Positions 16,191 through 25,597 of a stretch of 64,000 nt of DNA are shown here, in pieces. Both the position numbers and the translations under genes were made by a program. Position 1 is the first letter of the stretch. Each line of letters begins with the position of its first letter. The stretch is taken from contig JAFSXN010000065.1 of the NCBI GenBank assembly GCA_017444015.1, positions 1 through 64,000 on the forward strand. Reading direction: 5' to 3'. Below the pieces are notes generated by a model. It was not told the DNA's origin. It ran no database searches and was given only the letters and a program-made list of their open reading frames with translations. This DNA is from Lachnospiraceae bacterium (GTDB lineage: Bacteria; Bacillota; Clostridia; Lachnospirales; Lachnospiraceae).

Positions 16191-16433
16191 TCAGCCTTCG
16201 TCCTGAACGATATCCACAAGCACCCGCTTGGTTTCCTTTGTGGACGCCGCCTTGACCACAGAGCGGATAGCCTTCGCGATCCTCCCCTGCTTTCCGATCA
16301 CCTTGCCCATATCCGACTGAGCTACCTTCAGCTCAATGATGATCGCCCGATCCTCTTCTTTTCTGGTCACAACGACCTTGTCGGGATTCTCTACCAGAGA
16401 TTTCGCAATAATTTCTACTAATTCCTTCATCAC
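16191..16433 (-). CDS. khpA: KH-domain RNA-binding protein KhpA
   Basis: 80 residues, a single KH domain with the RNA-binding loop VIGKQGRIAKAIRSVV (GxxG). Usual neighbour between rpsP and rimM in Firmicutes; in other species it partners KhpB/Jag and affects cell division and small-RNA binding. Confidence 0.94.
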   Translation of the reverse strand: MMKELVEIIAKSLVENPDKVVVTRKEEDRAIIIELKVAQSDMGKVIGKQGRIAKAIRSVVKAASTKETKRVLVDIVQDEG

Positions 16434-16451
16434 TCTACCTCCGCTTCGGGG

Positions 16452-16697
16452 CTATTTCTCAATACCCGCTATCTTCAAGAGCCTGGAAACGGTCTCGGTA
16501 GGCTGTGCGCCGCTTTGCAGCCACTTCTTGGCCAGCTCCTCGTTGATCTTGATCGTACTCGGATCGGTCCTCGGATCATAGGTTCCGATCTCCTCGATAA
16601 ATCTGCCGTCTCTCGGAGAGCGCGCGTCCGCTACGATCACCCGGTAATAAGGAGATTTCTTCTTACCCATCCTGCTGAGTCTGATTTTTACTGCCAT
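16452..16697 (-). CDS. rpsP: 30S ribosomal protein S16
   Basis: 81 residues. [20 protein letters not shown] start and the [16 protein letters not shown] motif are diagnostic. First gene of the ribosomal operon; a miniature repeat element now lies between it and ffh. Confidence 0.98.
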   Translation of the reverse strand: MAVKIRLSRMGKKKSPYYRVIVADARSPRDGRFIEEIGTYDPRTDPSTIKINEELAKKWLQSGAQPTETVSRLLKIAGIEK

Positions 16698-16729
16698 TGT
16701 TTTGTCCTCCGTAAATAATTGTTTTTATT

Positions 16730-16832
16730 TATACTGGTTAACGTTTTTCATTGCCGATCAATCGGACTCGCAAACGCAATTCCAGTACATTCGCTTTATC
16801 ATAAGCGGCAACTAATTGCGTTCGCGAGTATA
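16730..16832 (+). mobile_element. 103-bp miniature inverted-repeat element, copy 1
   Basis: Runs from TATACTGG to GCGAGTATA. Internal arms ACTCGCAAACGCAATT and AATTGCGTTCGCGAGT form a long imperfect hairpin. Identical to copy 4 (49336-49438). Removing 99 bases plus one TA gives FRLPF followed directly by TAA as the end of ffh, the ending usual for the family, so insertion was into the ffh stop codon region. Confidence 0.9.
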
Positions 16833-18188
16833 AAAGGGTAACCTGAATTTCCCTTTTTTTCCGATTCCGCCCATCATCCCTGGAAGCTGCTTCATCATTT
16901 TCCGGGACTGCTCAAACTGCTTGATAAACCGGTTCACCTCTGAAATATCGACCCCGGCACCCTTCGCGATCCGAAACTTCCTGGAGGGATTCAAAAGGTC
17001 CGGATTCCTTCGCTCCTCCTTTGTCATCGAAAGAACGATGGCCTCGATCCTGGACAGCTTCTGATCGTCGATCGCCGCCTCCAGATCGCTGTTCTTAAGG
17101 CCTCCGAGACCCAAACCCGGCAGCATTCCGAGGATACTTCCGATCCCGCCCATCTTCTTCATCTGGGACATACTGTCCAGATAATCCTCAAAGTCAAACT
17201 TTCCCTTTTTGAGCTTGTCGTAGGTCTCCTTCTCCTTATCCTCGTCGATCGTAAGATTTTCCTGCGCCTTCTCGATCAGCGTCAGAACATCCCCCATCCC
17301 GAGGATCCGGTTCGCCATCCGGTCCGGATAGAACTGCTCCAGGTCCGACAGCTTCTCTCCCATACCGACATAGAGGATCGGCTTTCCGGTCACCGCCTTT
17401 ACAGAAAGCGCCGCGCCGCCTCTGGCATCGCCGTCCATCTTTGAGAGGATGATCCCGTCCACACCGATCTTCTCATCAAAGGTTTTCGCGACATTGACCG
17501 CTTCCTGGCCGGTCATGGCATCGACAACCAGAAGACTCTGGTGGACGGTAAGGACCTCCTTGATCCTCAAAAGCTCCGCCATCATTTCCTCGTCGATCTG
17601 CAAACGCCCCGCGGTATCTATGATAATGACGTTATGCCCGTTCTTTTCCGCAAAAGCCGCCGCTTCCTTTACGATCACCGAAGCATCCTTGCAGTCCGGC
17701 AGAGAGAAAACATCCACCTCCTGCTTCTTTGCGTTGATCTCAAGCTGCGTAATGGCCGCCGGCCGGTAGATATCGCAGGCGACCAAAAGGCATTTCTTCC
17801 CTTTCTGCTTCAGCTTCCCGGCGATCTTTGCCGCAGTCGTCGTTTTACCGGCACCCTGTAAGCCGCACATCATAATAACCGTTACGGCCTTTCCGGGCTG
17901 CAGCTCGATCTCCGTCGTCTCCGAGCCCATCAGGGAAACCATTTCCTCATTAACGATCTTTATGACCATCTGAGCCGGATTCAAACCAGTCATCACATCC
18001 TGACCGATGGCCCGTTCCTCTACGGAATTCACGAATTTCTTAACGACCTTGAAGTTGACATCTGCCTCCAGTAAAGCTAACTTTACTTCCTTTAAGGCCG
18101 CCTTGACATCCTCCTCGGTCAGCCGTCCCTTGCCCCGGAGCTTCTTAAATACATTCTGTAATTTATCAGTCAGGCTCTCAAATGCCAT
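16812..18188 (-). CDS. ffh: signal recognition particle protein Ffh (SRP54) with repeat-encoded C-terminal tail
   Basis: 458 residues. N domain, G domain (GLQGAGKTTTAAKIAGKLK, DTAGRLQID, SKMDGDARGGAALS) and methionine-rich M domain (RKMMKQLPGMMGGIGKKGKF). It binds 4.5S RNA and signal peptides and docks with FtsY. The protein should end at RLPF; the present frame adds YTRERN and a stop that come entirely from the miniature element at 16730-16832. The tail is short and the core is intact, so function is probably kept. Overlaps ylxM by 11 bases. Confidence 0.97.
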   Translation of the reverse strand: MAFESLTDKLQNVFKKLRGKGRLTEEDVKAALKEVKLALLEADVNFKVVKKFVNSVEERAIGQDVMTGLNPAQMVIKIVNEEMVSLMGSETTEIELQPGKAVTVIMMCGLQGAGKTTTAAKIAGKLKQKGKKCLLVACDIYRPAAITQLEINAKKQEVDVFSLPDCKDASVIVKEAAAFAEKNGHNVIIIDTAGRLQIDEEMMAELLRIKEVLTVHQSLLVVDAMTGQEAVNVAKTFDEKIGVDGIILSKMDGDARGGAALSVKAVTGKPILYVGMGEKLSDLEQFYPDRMANRILGMGDVLTLIEKAQENLTIDEDKEKETYDKLKKGKFDFEDYLDSMSQMKKMGGIGSILGMLPGLGLGGLKNSDLEAAIDDQKLSRIEAIVLSMTKEERRNPDLLNPSRKFRIAKGAGVDISEVNRFIKQFEQSRKMMKQLPGMMGGIGKKGKFRLPFYTRERN

Positions 18189-18573
18189 TTAATATCCTCT
18201 CAATCAACTCCAAAGCCTGCCGGATCTCCTGCTGGTCCGTACTGTTCACAGCGCCTGCGGGCTGCTTCCCGCCGAGAGCCGCGATTACCTGCTTCAGCTC
18301 CTTGGCGTAACCTCTGACATTCTCAAAACGTTCGATCAGATGCAGCTTTTCCTCGTAGCCGGAGAGCGCCTTATCGCAGCGTTTGATCACATCGTGGGCC
18401 CCCTGCCTCGTTATCCCGTAGTTCTCCGAGATCTCCGACAGCGAAAGGTCATTAAAGATCGCGTCCTCGTAGATCTGCCTCTGATGCTCCGTCAGAAGCT
18501 CGCCGTAGAAATCATATAGTATATTCTGCCTGACAATCCGTTCCACTTCGCCCATATATCTGATCCGAATCAA
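18178..18573 (-). CDS. ylxM: YlxM-family helix-turn-helix protein
   Basis: 131 residues. Sigma-factor-like HTH (LLTEHQRQIYEDAIFNDLSLSEISENYGITRQGAHDVIKRC) followed by a helical tail. YlxM genes sit directly before ffh in Firmicutes and have been linked to SRP function; the exact role is not clear. Confidence 0.93.
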   Translation of the reverse strand: MIRIRYMGEVERIVRQNILYDFYGELLTEHQRQIYEDAIFNDLSLSEISENYGITRQGAHDVIKRCDKALSGYEEKLHLIERFENVRGYAKELKQVIAALGGKQPAGAVNSTDQQEIRQALELIERILNGI

Positions 18574-18615
18574 AGCCGCACCTTTTTCCGCAACTTATCT
18601 TACTATACAGGAATC

Positions 18616-18650
18616 AAAAAAGGGTGTCAAGCATTTTTTCTTGACACCCC
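18616..18650 (-). terminator. rho-independent terminator after threonine ammonia-lyase
   Basis: Minus strand: perfect 10-bp stem GGGTGTCAAG/CTTGACACCC with an 8-base A-rich loop and six T. It ends the long rpmF/plsX-to-ilvA gene run before ylxM. Confidence 0.95.
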
Positions 18651-18683
18651 AATGAAGTCCCTGCATCCCTGCGTCAAAAGTCC

Positions 18684-20045
18684 CTACATTGATTTGGTCC
18701 GTACCACCTTCGGCCGGTATTTTCCTTTTTCCAGCGCCTCCATGATCTGCTTTTTATGTTCCGATCCGTAAGCCTCTAACGTAATCCGCAGCTCTACCGC
18801 GGCGCTCCGATTCGTGGATACAAACTGATTGTGCTCCAGCTTCACAACATTTCCGTTTTCGTTCGCGATAACCTCGGCCACCTTCGAAAGCTCTCCGGGC
18901 TTGTCCGGTAGCAGAACGGATACGGTAAAGATCCGATCCCGCATGATCAGACCCTGCTGGACTACCGAGGACATAGTGATCACATCCATATTTCCGCCGC
19001 TTAGGATCGCGACGATCTTTTTATTCGTCTCATTTAACTGCTTTAAAGCCGCAACCGTCAGAAGCCCCGAATTCTCGACGATCATCTTGTGATTTTCGAC
19101 CATATCTAAGAAGGATACCACAAGCTCCTCATCCGGGACCGTGATCACAGCGTCCAGATTCTTCTGAATATACGGGAAGATCAGCTCTCCCGGCGTTTTT
19201 ACGGCAGTCCCGTCCGCAATGGTATTGACTGTTTTCAGGCTCGTTACCTTCCCTGCCTTGATCGACTCGCTCATACAGGCAGCCCCCTCCGGCTCGACGC
19301 CGATGATCCGGATCTTGGGATTTAAGAGCTTGGCCAGGGTCGATACGCCTGCTGCCAGCCCGCCGCCCCCGATAGGAACAAGAATGATATCCACGAGCGG
19401 AAGCTCCTTAAAGATCTCCATGGCGATGGTCCCCTGCCCGGTGGCTACCGTCAGATCATCAAAGGGATGGATAAAGGTATAGTGATTCTCCGACGCTAAT
19501 TTCAGCGCATGCTCGTAAGCGTCGTCATAAGTATCGCCGTAGAGGACGACCTCCGCGCCGTAGCCCCTGGTCCGGTTGATCTTGATATAGGGAGTCGTCG
19601 TCGGCATAACGATCACGGCTTTCATTCCGTATACCGCTGCCGCATAAGCCACTCCCTGCGCATGATTCCCCGCGGAAGCAGTAATCACGCCCGCAGCCCG
19701 CTCCTCAGGGGTCAGCTTACTCACCTTATAATAAGCGCCGCGCAGCTTATAAGCCCCTGTCAGCTGCATATTCTCAGGCTTTAAATAGACCTTGTTGCCC
19801 GTCATATTGCTGAGATAGTTGCTGTAGATCAGCTTGGTCTCCGTCGCGGCCATCTTTACGATCTCGCTTGCCTCTTCAAAGCTGTCAAGGGTCAGCATCT
19901 CCGTCTGTCCCTCCTCTGCAGCCTGATTTGCAACAGGCTGTTCTTTCCCCACAGGCTCTGCCTTGGGGGTCTGCCTCGGAGCGGTCACCTTCCCCCCTTT
20001 TCGATTTTCCTGTTGGCTGCTTAACATGGCACTTAGATTACTCAT
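18684..20045 (-). CDS. ilvA: threonine ammonia-lyase (catabolic-type, ACT domain)
   Basis: 453 residues from ATG 20045, which overlaps the ftsY stop (ATGAGTAA) and has a GGAG site inside ftsY. PLP-dependent fold: the lysine motif TGAYKLRGAYYK, the SAGNHAQGVAYAAAVYG loop, GGGGLAAGVS phosphate-binding turn and a C-terminal ACT domain (TVSVLLPDKPGELSKVAEVI). It deaminates threonine to 2-oxobutyrate. An N-terminal 45-residue tail (QENRKGGKVTAPRQTPKAEP) is disordered and unusual for the family. Symbol tdcB would fit as well as ilvA. Confidence 0.9.
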   Translation of the reverse strand: MSNLSAMLSSQQENRKGGKVTAPRQTPKAEPVGKEQPVANQAAEEGQTEMLTLDSFEEASEIVKMAATETKLIYSNYLSNMTGNKVYLKPENMQLTGAYKLRGAYYKVSKLTPEERAAGVITASAGNHAQGVAYAAAVYGMKAVIVMPTTTPYIKINRTRGYGAEVVLYGDTYDDAYEHALKLASENHYTFIHPFDDLTVATGQGTIAMEIFKELPLVDIILVPIGGGGLAAGVSTLAKLLNPKIRIIGVEPEGAACMSESIKAGKVTSLKTVNTIADGTAVKTPGELIFPYIQKNLDAVITVPDEELVVSFLDMVENHKMIVENSGLLTVAALKQLNETNKKIVAILSGGNMDVITMSSVVQQGLIMRDRIFTVSVLLPDKPGELSKVAEVIANENGNVVKLEHNQFVSTNRSAAVELRITLEAYGSEHKKQIMEALEKGKYRPKVVRTKSM

Positions 20046-20967
20046 TTTCTTCTCCTTCTTGTCCCCCAAACATCGCCGAAACAAACGACCGTGCGTCAAA
20101 CGGCTGAAGATCCTCTACCTGCTCACCGACCCCGATATACTTGATCGGAATGGATAGCTCATTCTGTATGGCAATGGCGATCCCGCCCTTTGCGGTCCCG
20201 TCCAGCTTGGTAATGATCGCCCCGGTCACGTCGCAGGCTTCCTTGAACTCCCTCGCCTGCTGCATGGCGTTCTGCCCCGTTGTTCCATCCAATACGATCA
20301 GTGTCTCTACGAAGGCCTCCGGATTGTCTCTGGTGATCACCCGGCGCATTTTCTCAAGCTCCTGCATCAGATTCTTCTTGTTGTGCAGTCTTCCCGCCGT
20401 ATCGCAGAAGACAATATCCGTATTTCTGGCCTTTGCCGCCTGCATCGCGTCATAGACCACCGACGCGGGATCCTGCCCCTCCGTGCATTTGATAAATTCC
20501 GCCCCGGCTCTCTCCACCCAGACCGCAAGCTGCTCGCCTGCTGCCGCCCGGAAGGTATCCGCCGCGGCGACCAACACCGACTTCCCCTTTCGGATCATAA
20601 GCTGCGCCAGCTTCCCGATGGTCGTCGTTTTCCCGACCCCGTTGACCCCTACGACCAGCACGACGGATTTCTTCTCCTCAAAGGCATAGTCCGGCGGCAG
20701 CTCCTCAAGCATCTCCGTCATAATCGAAATCAGAAGCTCTCTGCACTCCTCCGGCTCCTTGATATGCTTCCCGTCAACTTCTTCCCTGAGACGGTCAATT
20801 AACTCCTCTGTCGTTTCGACTCCCAGATCGCTTGTGATCAGAAGCTCCTCCATCTCCTCGTAAAAATCCTCGTCGATGTGGGAAGCGGAGAACAGAGAAT
20901 CCAGCCCGTCCGCGATCTTGTCCCTGGTCTTTGTCAGGCCGTCAAATAATCTCTTAAATAAACTCAT
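20038..20967 (-). CDS. ftsY: signal recognition particle receptor FtsY
   Basis: 309 residues: NG domains only, without the long acidic A domain of E. coli. GVNGVGKTTTIGKLA (P-loop), FCDTAGRL, TKLDGTAKGG and the closing GVGEQVEDLQPFD are all present. It receives the Ffh-ribosome complex at the membrane. Starts two bases after the smc stop. Confidence 0.97.
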   Translation of the reverse strand: MSLFKRLFDGLTKTRDKIADGLDSLFSASHIDEDFYEEMEELLITSDLGVETTEELIDRLREEVDGKHIKEPEECRELLISIMTEMLEELPPDYAFEEKKSVVLVVGVNGVGKTTTIGKLAQLMIRKGKSVLVAAADTFRAAAGEQLAVWVERAGAEFIKCTEGQDPASVVYDAMQAAKARNTDIVFCDTAGRLHNKKNLMQELEKMRRVITRDNPEAFVETLIVLDGTTGQNAMQQAREFKEACDVTGAIITKLDGTAKGGIAIAIQNELSIPIKYIGVGEQVEDLQPFDARSFVSAMFGGQEGEENE

Positions 20968-20969
20968 AA

Positions 20970-23900
20970 TCAGTCTTCCAGATCCTTATCTATTAACGAT
21001 ACCGATACCAAAGCGGATACACCCTTTTCCTGCATCGTGATACCATACAGTCGATCCGCCTTCTCCATGGTTCCTCGTCTGTGGGTAATAACTATGAACT
21101 GCGTATGCTCAGTCAGCTTGTTCAAATATCCGGCAAACCGCCCGACATTCGATTCATCTAACGCTGCCTCAATCTCATCTAACAGACAGAAGGGCGAGGG
21201 CTTCAGATTCTGGATCGCAAACAGCAGAGCAATGGCAGTAAGCGCCTTCTCGCCTCCCGAAAGCTGCATCATATTCTGCAGTTTTTTCCCCGGAGGCTGC
21301 GCGATCACCCGAATCCCGGCCTCAAGGATATCCTCATTCTCCTCCAGGCGGACCGTACCCGTTCCTCCGCCAAACAGCTCCTTAAAAACCTTATCAAATT
21401 CTTTCGCGATCTCCTCGAATTTTTCCGAAAACTGGTTTCGCATCGCGTTATCCAGATCCTCTATGATTTCCTTCAGCGTTTTTTCCGCCTCGATCAGATC
21501 GTCATGCTGCTTTTTCAGAAAATCATACCGCTCGGAAACCTCCTTGTACTGCTCGATCGCGCTGACATTGATATCGCCAAGCTCCTTAATCTGATTCTTC
21601 AATTCGCTTATATTCCTTCGGATCGTTACGGGATTCACCAGCTCACCGTCCTTGTAGGTCTGAGCCTTTGTAAGCGTCATCTCGTATTCCGCCCACATAT
21701 AATTGATCTGCTTTTCCTGCTCCTCCTCCAGTCTCTCCTTCTTAAAGTTCAGGCGGTCGATCTCCTTATCGAAAGAGCGGATCTGCTCCTGTAATTTTTC
21801 CGACTGCCCAAAGAGCCCGGTCTGGCGCTTTGTTAGCTCCTCCTTTTTCTCAAGCGCCTCCTTTAATTCCTCCTCGCTCTCATCCCTGTTCTCTCCTGAG
21901 GCGGAAATGGTCTTTTCGATCTCCTTTATATCGTTTTCTCGGTTTGCGATATCCTCCTCTTCGAGTCGTATCTTTTCGGAGGTCTCAGCGATCTCTCCGA
22001 TCAGTCTTTCGATCTCCTGTCCTACCCGGTCCGCGTCCTTTCTCGTATATTCGATATCCCGTTTTGAGGTATTGAGCTTGACCTCCATATCCGAGCTTAC
22101 AAGGATCTGTCTGCTTTCCTCATCCTTCTCAGCAACCAGCTCCTTGCCAAGCGCCGAAATCTCCTCATTCAGAGCCTTCTCCTTTTCCTTGGACTCCTCG
22201 ATGCTCTTTAATATCCCTTCCTTATCGCTTGCGATATCCGAGAGCCTCTTTTCCAGATCATCGCTCTGCAGGCTCAGCGTCCGAAAGCCCTGCTCCAGCT
22301 CCTCTTTCCTCTTATTTGCGGAATCAATACTGTTCTGCGCGGTGTTCTGTTTGAGAGAAAGCTCCTGAAAGCGGTCTCTCATGGCTTCGATCGCATTCCT
22401 CTCCTTCGTCCGTTCCGCCTTGATCGCTTCGATATCTTGATTTGCCTGCTCGATCAGCTTTTCCGCCTCTGTAATCTCTACGGTCAGCTGATCGATCTCC
22501 CGCTTTCTTCCTAAGAGATTCGCGTCCCTCTGAAAGCTCCCGCCCGCGACCGCTCCTCCGGGGGTAAAATATTCCCCCTCAAGCGTTACGATCCGGAGCA
22601 GCTGATTGTACTTTTTCGCCATATTCCGGGCATTGTCATACTTATCGACGACTAATATCTCTCCCAGAAGCTGACTGACCACCTCGTCATATTTGCGATC
22701 CGTCTCCACAAGCTCCGAAGCGATCCCTAAAAAACCCGGCTCATTTCGGACCTCAGGTCTCTTATATTCGCCCCGTCCCCGGACACTGGTCAGCGGGAGA
22801 AAGGTCGCTCTTCCGCCTCTGCTGTCCTTTAAAAAGCGGATCATCCGCTTTGCGGTATCGTCGTCCTCGGTAATGATATTCTGAATATTTCCGCCAAGGG
22901 CCGTCTCGATCGCGGTCTCGTACTCTTTCCGCACCGTCAGGATATCCGCGACCACGCCGACGATCCGGTTATTACCCTTTTCCTTTTGTTCCATGACCCT
23001 TCTGGTACTGTTGGTATAGCCCTCATACCGTTCGGCGATGTTCTTCATCGTATCGAGTCTGGATCTTTTTCGATGATAGACAAGCTGAGCGTCCCGAAGC
23101 TCCTGATCCTTCTGCTCCAACTTCCCCTTATACTGTTTCAGTCCTTCGTTTCTCTCGGCAATCTCCTGATCCAACTTCAGGATCTCGCTGCTGACCTCAT
23201 TCAGCTCTGTATACAGAGACTCCATACTCTTTTCATGCTCTGCTTCTTCAGACTTTGCTTTAATTAACTGCGACTGAAGCTCCGCCTGCCTGAGTCTCGT
23301 CTGCTCTAACAGAGAATCGAATCGTCCGATGGTCTCCTGGATCTGAGCCCTCTCGTTGACGATGCGAACGATCTCGTCCTTATCGTTCTCGACCCTAAGG
23401 TTGAGTCCCTCGATCTTTTCCCGGATGACCCGAAGAGCCTCCTTTTTTTTGTCGCCCTCTTCAGTCAGTTCAGAGAGGCCTTCTGACAGCTGTTCGAGGG
23501 TCTTGGTCAGGCGGGAAAGCTCCTTTTCCTGCTGCGTCTTACGGTCCGCGGCGTTTTCCTTCTGTCCCGAAAGGATCTCAATATTCTCTCTGGCGGAATT
23601 GATCTTTTCCCTGGACAGCCGGATCTGGCCCTCTAACTTTTCCTTTAGCATTCCGCTCTGGGTAAGAGCCTCTCTCTTTTTCTCGATCTCCTCCTCTAAG
23701 GCCTTTAAACTCTCGCTTAAGGCCTCAAACTCTTTTCTGCTTTCCTCGTACTCCTTCTTTGCCTTCTCATGCTCTTCGGCCGCGGTCGAAAGATTGTTTT
23801 CACTGGCGGAAAGCTCCTCCTTCATCCGGTCCTGATCCAAAAGGAAGAGATTGATATCGTAATGCTTTAGCCGCTCCTTTTTGTCCAGATAATCCTTTGC

Positions 23901-24533
23901 TGCATCGGCCTGCTTCTTTAAGGGCTCGACCTGTCGCTCTAACTCGGAGAGAATATCGTTGACACGGACAAGGTTGGCCTGCTCATGCTCCAGTTTCCGG
24001 ATGGATTCTGCCTTACGCCTCTTAAATTTCACGATACCGGCGGCCTCGTCAAACAGCTCTCTCCTGTCCTCGGGCTTGCCGCTTAGGATCTTGTCGATCT
24101 GGCCCTGCCCGATGATCGAGTATCCCTCCTTGCCGATCCCTGTATCATAGAACATCTCATGGACATCCTTCAGACGGCAGGCAATCCCGTTGATCAGGTA
24201 CTCGCTCTCCCCCGAACGATAGACCCGTCTCGATACCGTCACCTCATCGTAATCCGTAGCCAGCTTATGGTCGGCGTTGTCAAAGGTTATGGCGACAAAG
24301 GCAAAGCCCATCTGCTTTCGAAGCTCTGTCCCGGAAAAGATGACATCCTGCATACTCACGCCCCGAAGCTGCTTCGCGCTCTGCTCTCCCAACACCCAGC
24401 GGACCGCGTCTGCGACATTGCTCTTTCCCGAGCCGTTCGGACCCACTATGCCGGTGATCCCGTTATGAAATTCAAATTTGATCTTATCGGCAAATGACTT
24501 GAAGCCGTGTATCTCAATACTCTTTAAATACAT
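20970..24533 (-). CDS. smc: chromosome segregation protein SMC
   Basis: 1187 residues, standard length. N-terminal Walker A head (GITGIVGPNGSGKSNVADAV), two long coiled coils (about 165-500 and 670-1020) around a hinge (about 515-640), and the C-terminal head with signature LSGGEKALTAIALLFAI and Walker B FCLLDEIEAALDE. Works with ScpA/ScpB, not encoded here, in chromosome condensation. The order rnc-smc-ftsY is the usual Firmicutes arrangement. Confidence 0.98.
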   Translation of the reverse strand: MYLKSIEIHGFKSFADKIKFEFHNGITGIVGPNGSGKSNVADAVRWVLGEQSAKQLRGVSMQDVIFSGTELRKQMGFAFVAITFDNADHKLATDYDEVTVSRRVYRSGESEYLINGIACRLKDVHEMFYDTGIGKEGYSIIGQGQIDKILSGKPEDRRELFDEAAGIVKFKRRKAESIRKLEHEQANLVRVNDILSELERQVEPLKKQADAAKDYLDKKERLKHYDINLFLLDQDRMKEELSASENNLSTAAEEHEKAKKEYEESRKEFEALSESLKALEEEIEKKREALTQSGMLKEKLEGQIRLSREKINSARENIEILSGQKENAADRKTQQEKELSRLTKTLEQLSEGLSELTEEGDKKKEALRVIREKIEGLNLRVENDKDEIVRIVNERAQIQETIGRFDSLLEQTRLRQAELQSQLIKAKSEEAEHEKSMESLYTELNEVSSEILKLDQEIAERNEGLKQYKGKLEQKDQELRDAQLVYHRKRSRLDTMKNIAERYEGYTNSTRRVMEQKEKGNNRIVGVVADILTVRKEYETAIETALGGNIQNIITEDDDTAKRMIRFLKDSRGGRATFLPLTSVRGRGEYKRPEVRNEPGFLGIASELVETDRKYDEVVSQLLGEILVVDKYDNARNMAKKYNQLLRIVTLEGEYFTPGGAVAGGSFQRDANLLGRKREIDQLTVEITEAEKLIEQANQDIEAIKAERTKERNAIEAMRDRFQELSLKQNTAQNSIDSANKRKEELEQGFRTLSLQSDDLEKRLSDIASDKEGILKSIEESKEKEKALNEEISALGKELVAEKDEESRQILVSSDMEVKLNTSKRDIEYTRKDADRVGQEIERLIGEIAETSEKIRLEEEDIANRENDIKEIEKTISASGENRDESEEELKEALEKKEELTKRQTGLFGQSEKLQEQIRSFDKEIDRLNFKKERLEEEQEKQINYMWAEYEMTLTKAQTYKDGELVNPVTIRRNISELKNQIKELGDINVSAIEQYKEVSERYDFLKKQHDDLIEAEKTLKEIIEDLDNAMRNQFSEKFEEIAKEFDKVFKELFGGGTGTVRLEENEDILEAGIRVIAQPPGKKLQNMMQLSGGEKALTAIALLFAIQNLKPSPFCLLDEIEAALDESNVGRFAGYLNKLTEHTQFIVITHRRGTMEKADRLYGITMQEKGVSALVSVSLIDKDLED

Positions 24534-24540
24534 ATCATTG

Positions 24541-25215
24541 TTATTTTAAACGTTTCAGCGCCTGGTAGGCCGCCTCCTGCTCCGCGTGCTTCTTGGACTT
24601 TCCCCGTCCTTTTGCCGCTTCCTTATTATTCAACAGCACCGCCACCAGATATTCCTTGTCGTGGGCCGGACCGCTTTCCGACAGCAGCTCATAGCGAAGC
24701 TCGATCCCCTTTTCCTGAGAATACTCCTGGAGCTTGGACTTCGAATCAACAAATTCGATCTTATTATACATATCCTTAAGGACATACTGCTCCACAAAGC
24801 CCTTGGCCGCTTCCAGCCCTCCGTCCAGATAGAGGGCCCCGATCACCGCCTCAAAGACATCCGAGATAATGGAATCCCGCTTTCTTCCTCCGGTCTGCTC
24901 CTCCCCCTTGCCTAAAAGGATATACTTATAAAGCTCGATCTCCCGGGCGCAGAAAGAGAGCGTCGGCTCACAGACCAGAGAAGCTCTGAGCTTCGTCATA
25001 TCTCCCTCCTTCATCTCCTCCCTGGTATGATAGAGATAGTCGCTGACCAGAAGCTCCAGCACCGCGTCCCCCAGAAACTCCAGCCGCTCGTAATCCGGGC
25101 TTTTCCGCTCGTTGGCGTAGGAGCTGTGGGTCAGCGCCTGTCTGAGCAGAGAGGGGTTTTTGAAGCGATATTCCAGTCGTTCCTCCAATAATTCACAGAC
25201 ATTATCCAAATTCAT
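24541..25215 (-). CDS. rnc: ribonuclease III
   Basis: 224 residues from ATG 25215. Catalytic signature ERLEFLGDAVLELLVSDYLY, second acidic motif in SDVFEAVIGALYLDGG, then a C-terminal double-stranded RNA-binding domain (SKLQEYSQEKGIELRYEL to AEQEAAYQALKRL). It processes rRNA precursors. The frame extends to a TTG at 25284, but those 23 residues have no family similarity; no strong ribosome site is seen before 25215, so the start is uncertain. Confidence 0.95.
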   Translation of the reverse strand: MNLDNVCELLEERLEYRFKNPSLLRQALTHSSYANERKSPDYERLEFLGDAVLELLVSDYLYHTREEMKEGDMTKLRASLVCEPTLSFCAREIELYKYILLGKGEEQTGGRKRDSIISDVFEAVIGALYLDGGLEAAKGFVEQYVLKDMYNKIEFVDSKSKLQEYSQEKGIELRYELLSESGPAHDKEYLVAVLLNNKEAAKGRGKSKKHAEQEAAYQALKRLK

Positions 25216-25317
25216 ACGATTATACAACAAGACGGCAGGAATAGCAGGCGATCCCAGTACGTGACCGCCTTCTCCCTGCTCCAACCGGTTTCCTTTGATA
25301 GTTTTTGGGGACGTGTC

Positions 25318-25548
25318 TTAACTGATCGCGTTTTTGATCTGCTCTACAGCATCCCCTACAGTAACGATCTTTTCCGCGTCATCCGTAGAAATCTCGATAT
25401 CGAACGCTTCCTCGATACCCATGATGATCTGAAAGATATCCAGAGAATCCGCTCCCAGGTCATCCACGAATCTGTTATCCGGCTGAACCTCGTCGATATC
25501 CACATTCAGCACCTCCGCGATGATCTTCTGAATCTTTTCAAATTCCAT
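25318..25548 (-). CDS. acpP: acyl carrier protein
   Basis: 76 residues, very acidic. The phosphopantetheine serine lies in the [14 protein letters not shown] motif. It carries acyl chains for fatty acid and phospholipid synthesis, together with PlsX encoded just upstream. Confidence 0.97.
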   Translation of the reverse strand: MEFEKIQKIIAEVLNVDIDEVQPDNRFVDDLGADSLDIFQIIMGIEEAFDIEISTDDAEKIVTVGDAVEQIKNAIS

Positions 25549-25597
25549 AACCTGCCCTCCGAACTATTTTTATATATAGTACAAAGCTCTGTAATAT

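Noticed and set aside
21037..24497. Several plus-strand open frames opposite smc
   Set aside because: Ser/Phe/Arg-rich shadows caused by the Glu/Lys-rich coiled coils of SMC.
25216..25284. Upstream extension of rnc from a TTG
   Set aside because: The extra 23 residues show no similarity to RNase III proteins; kept as a possibility only because the preferred ATG has a weak ribosome site.
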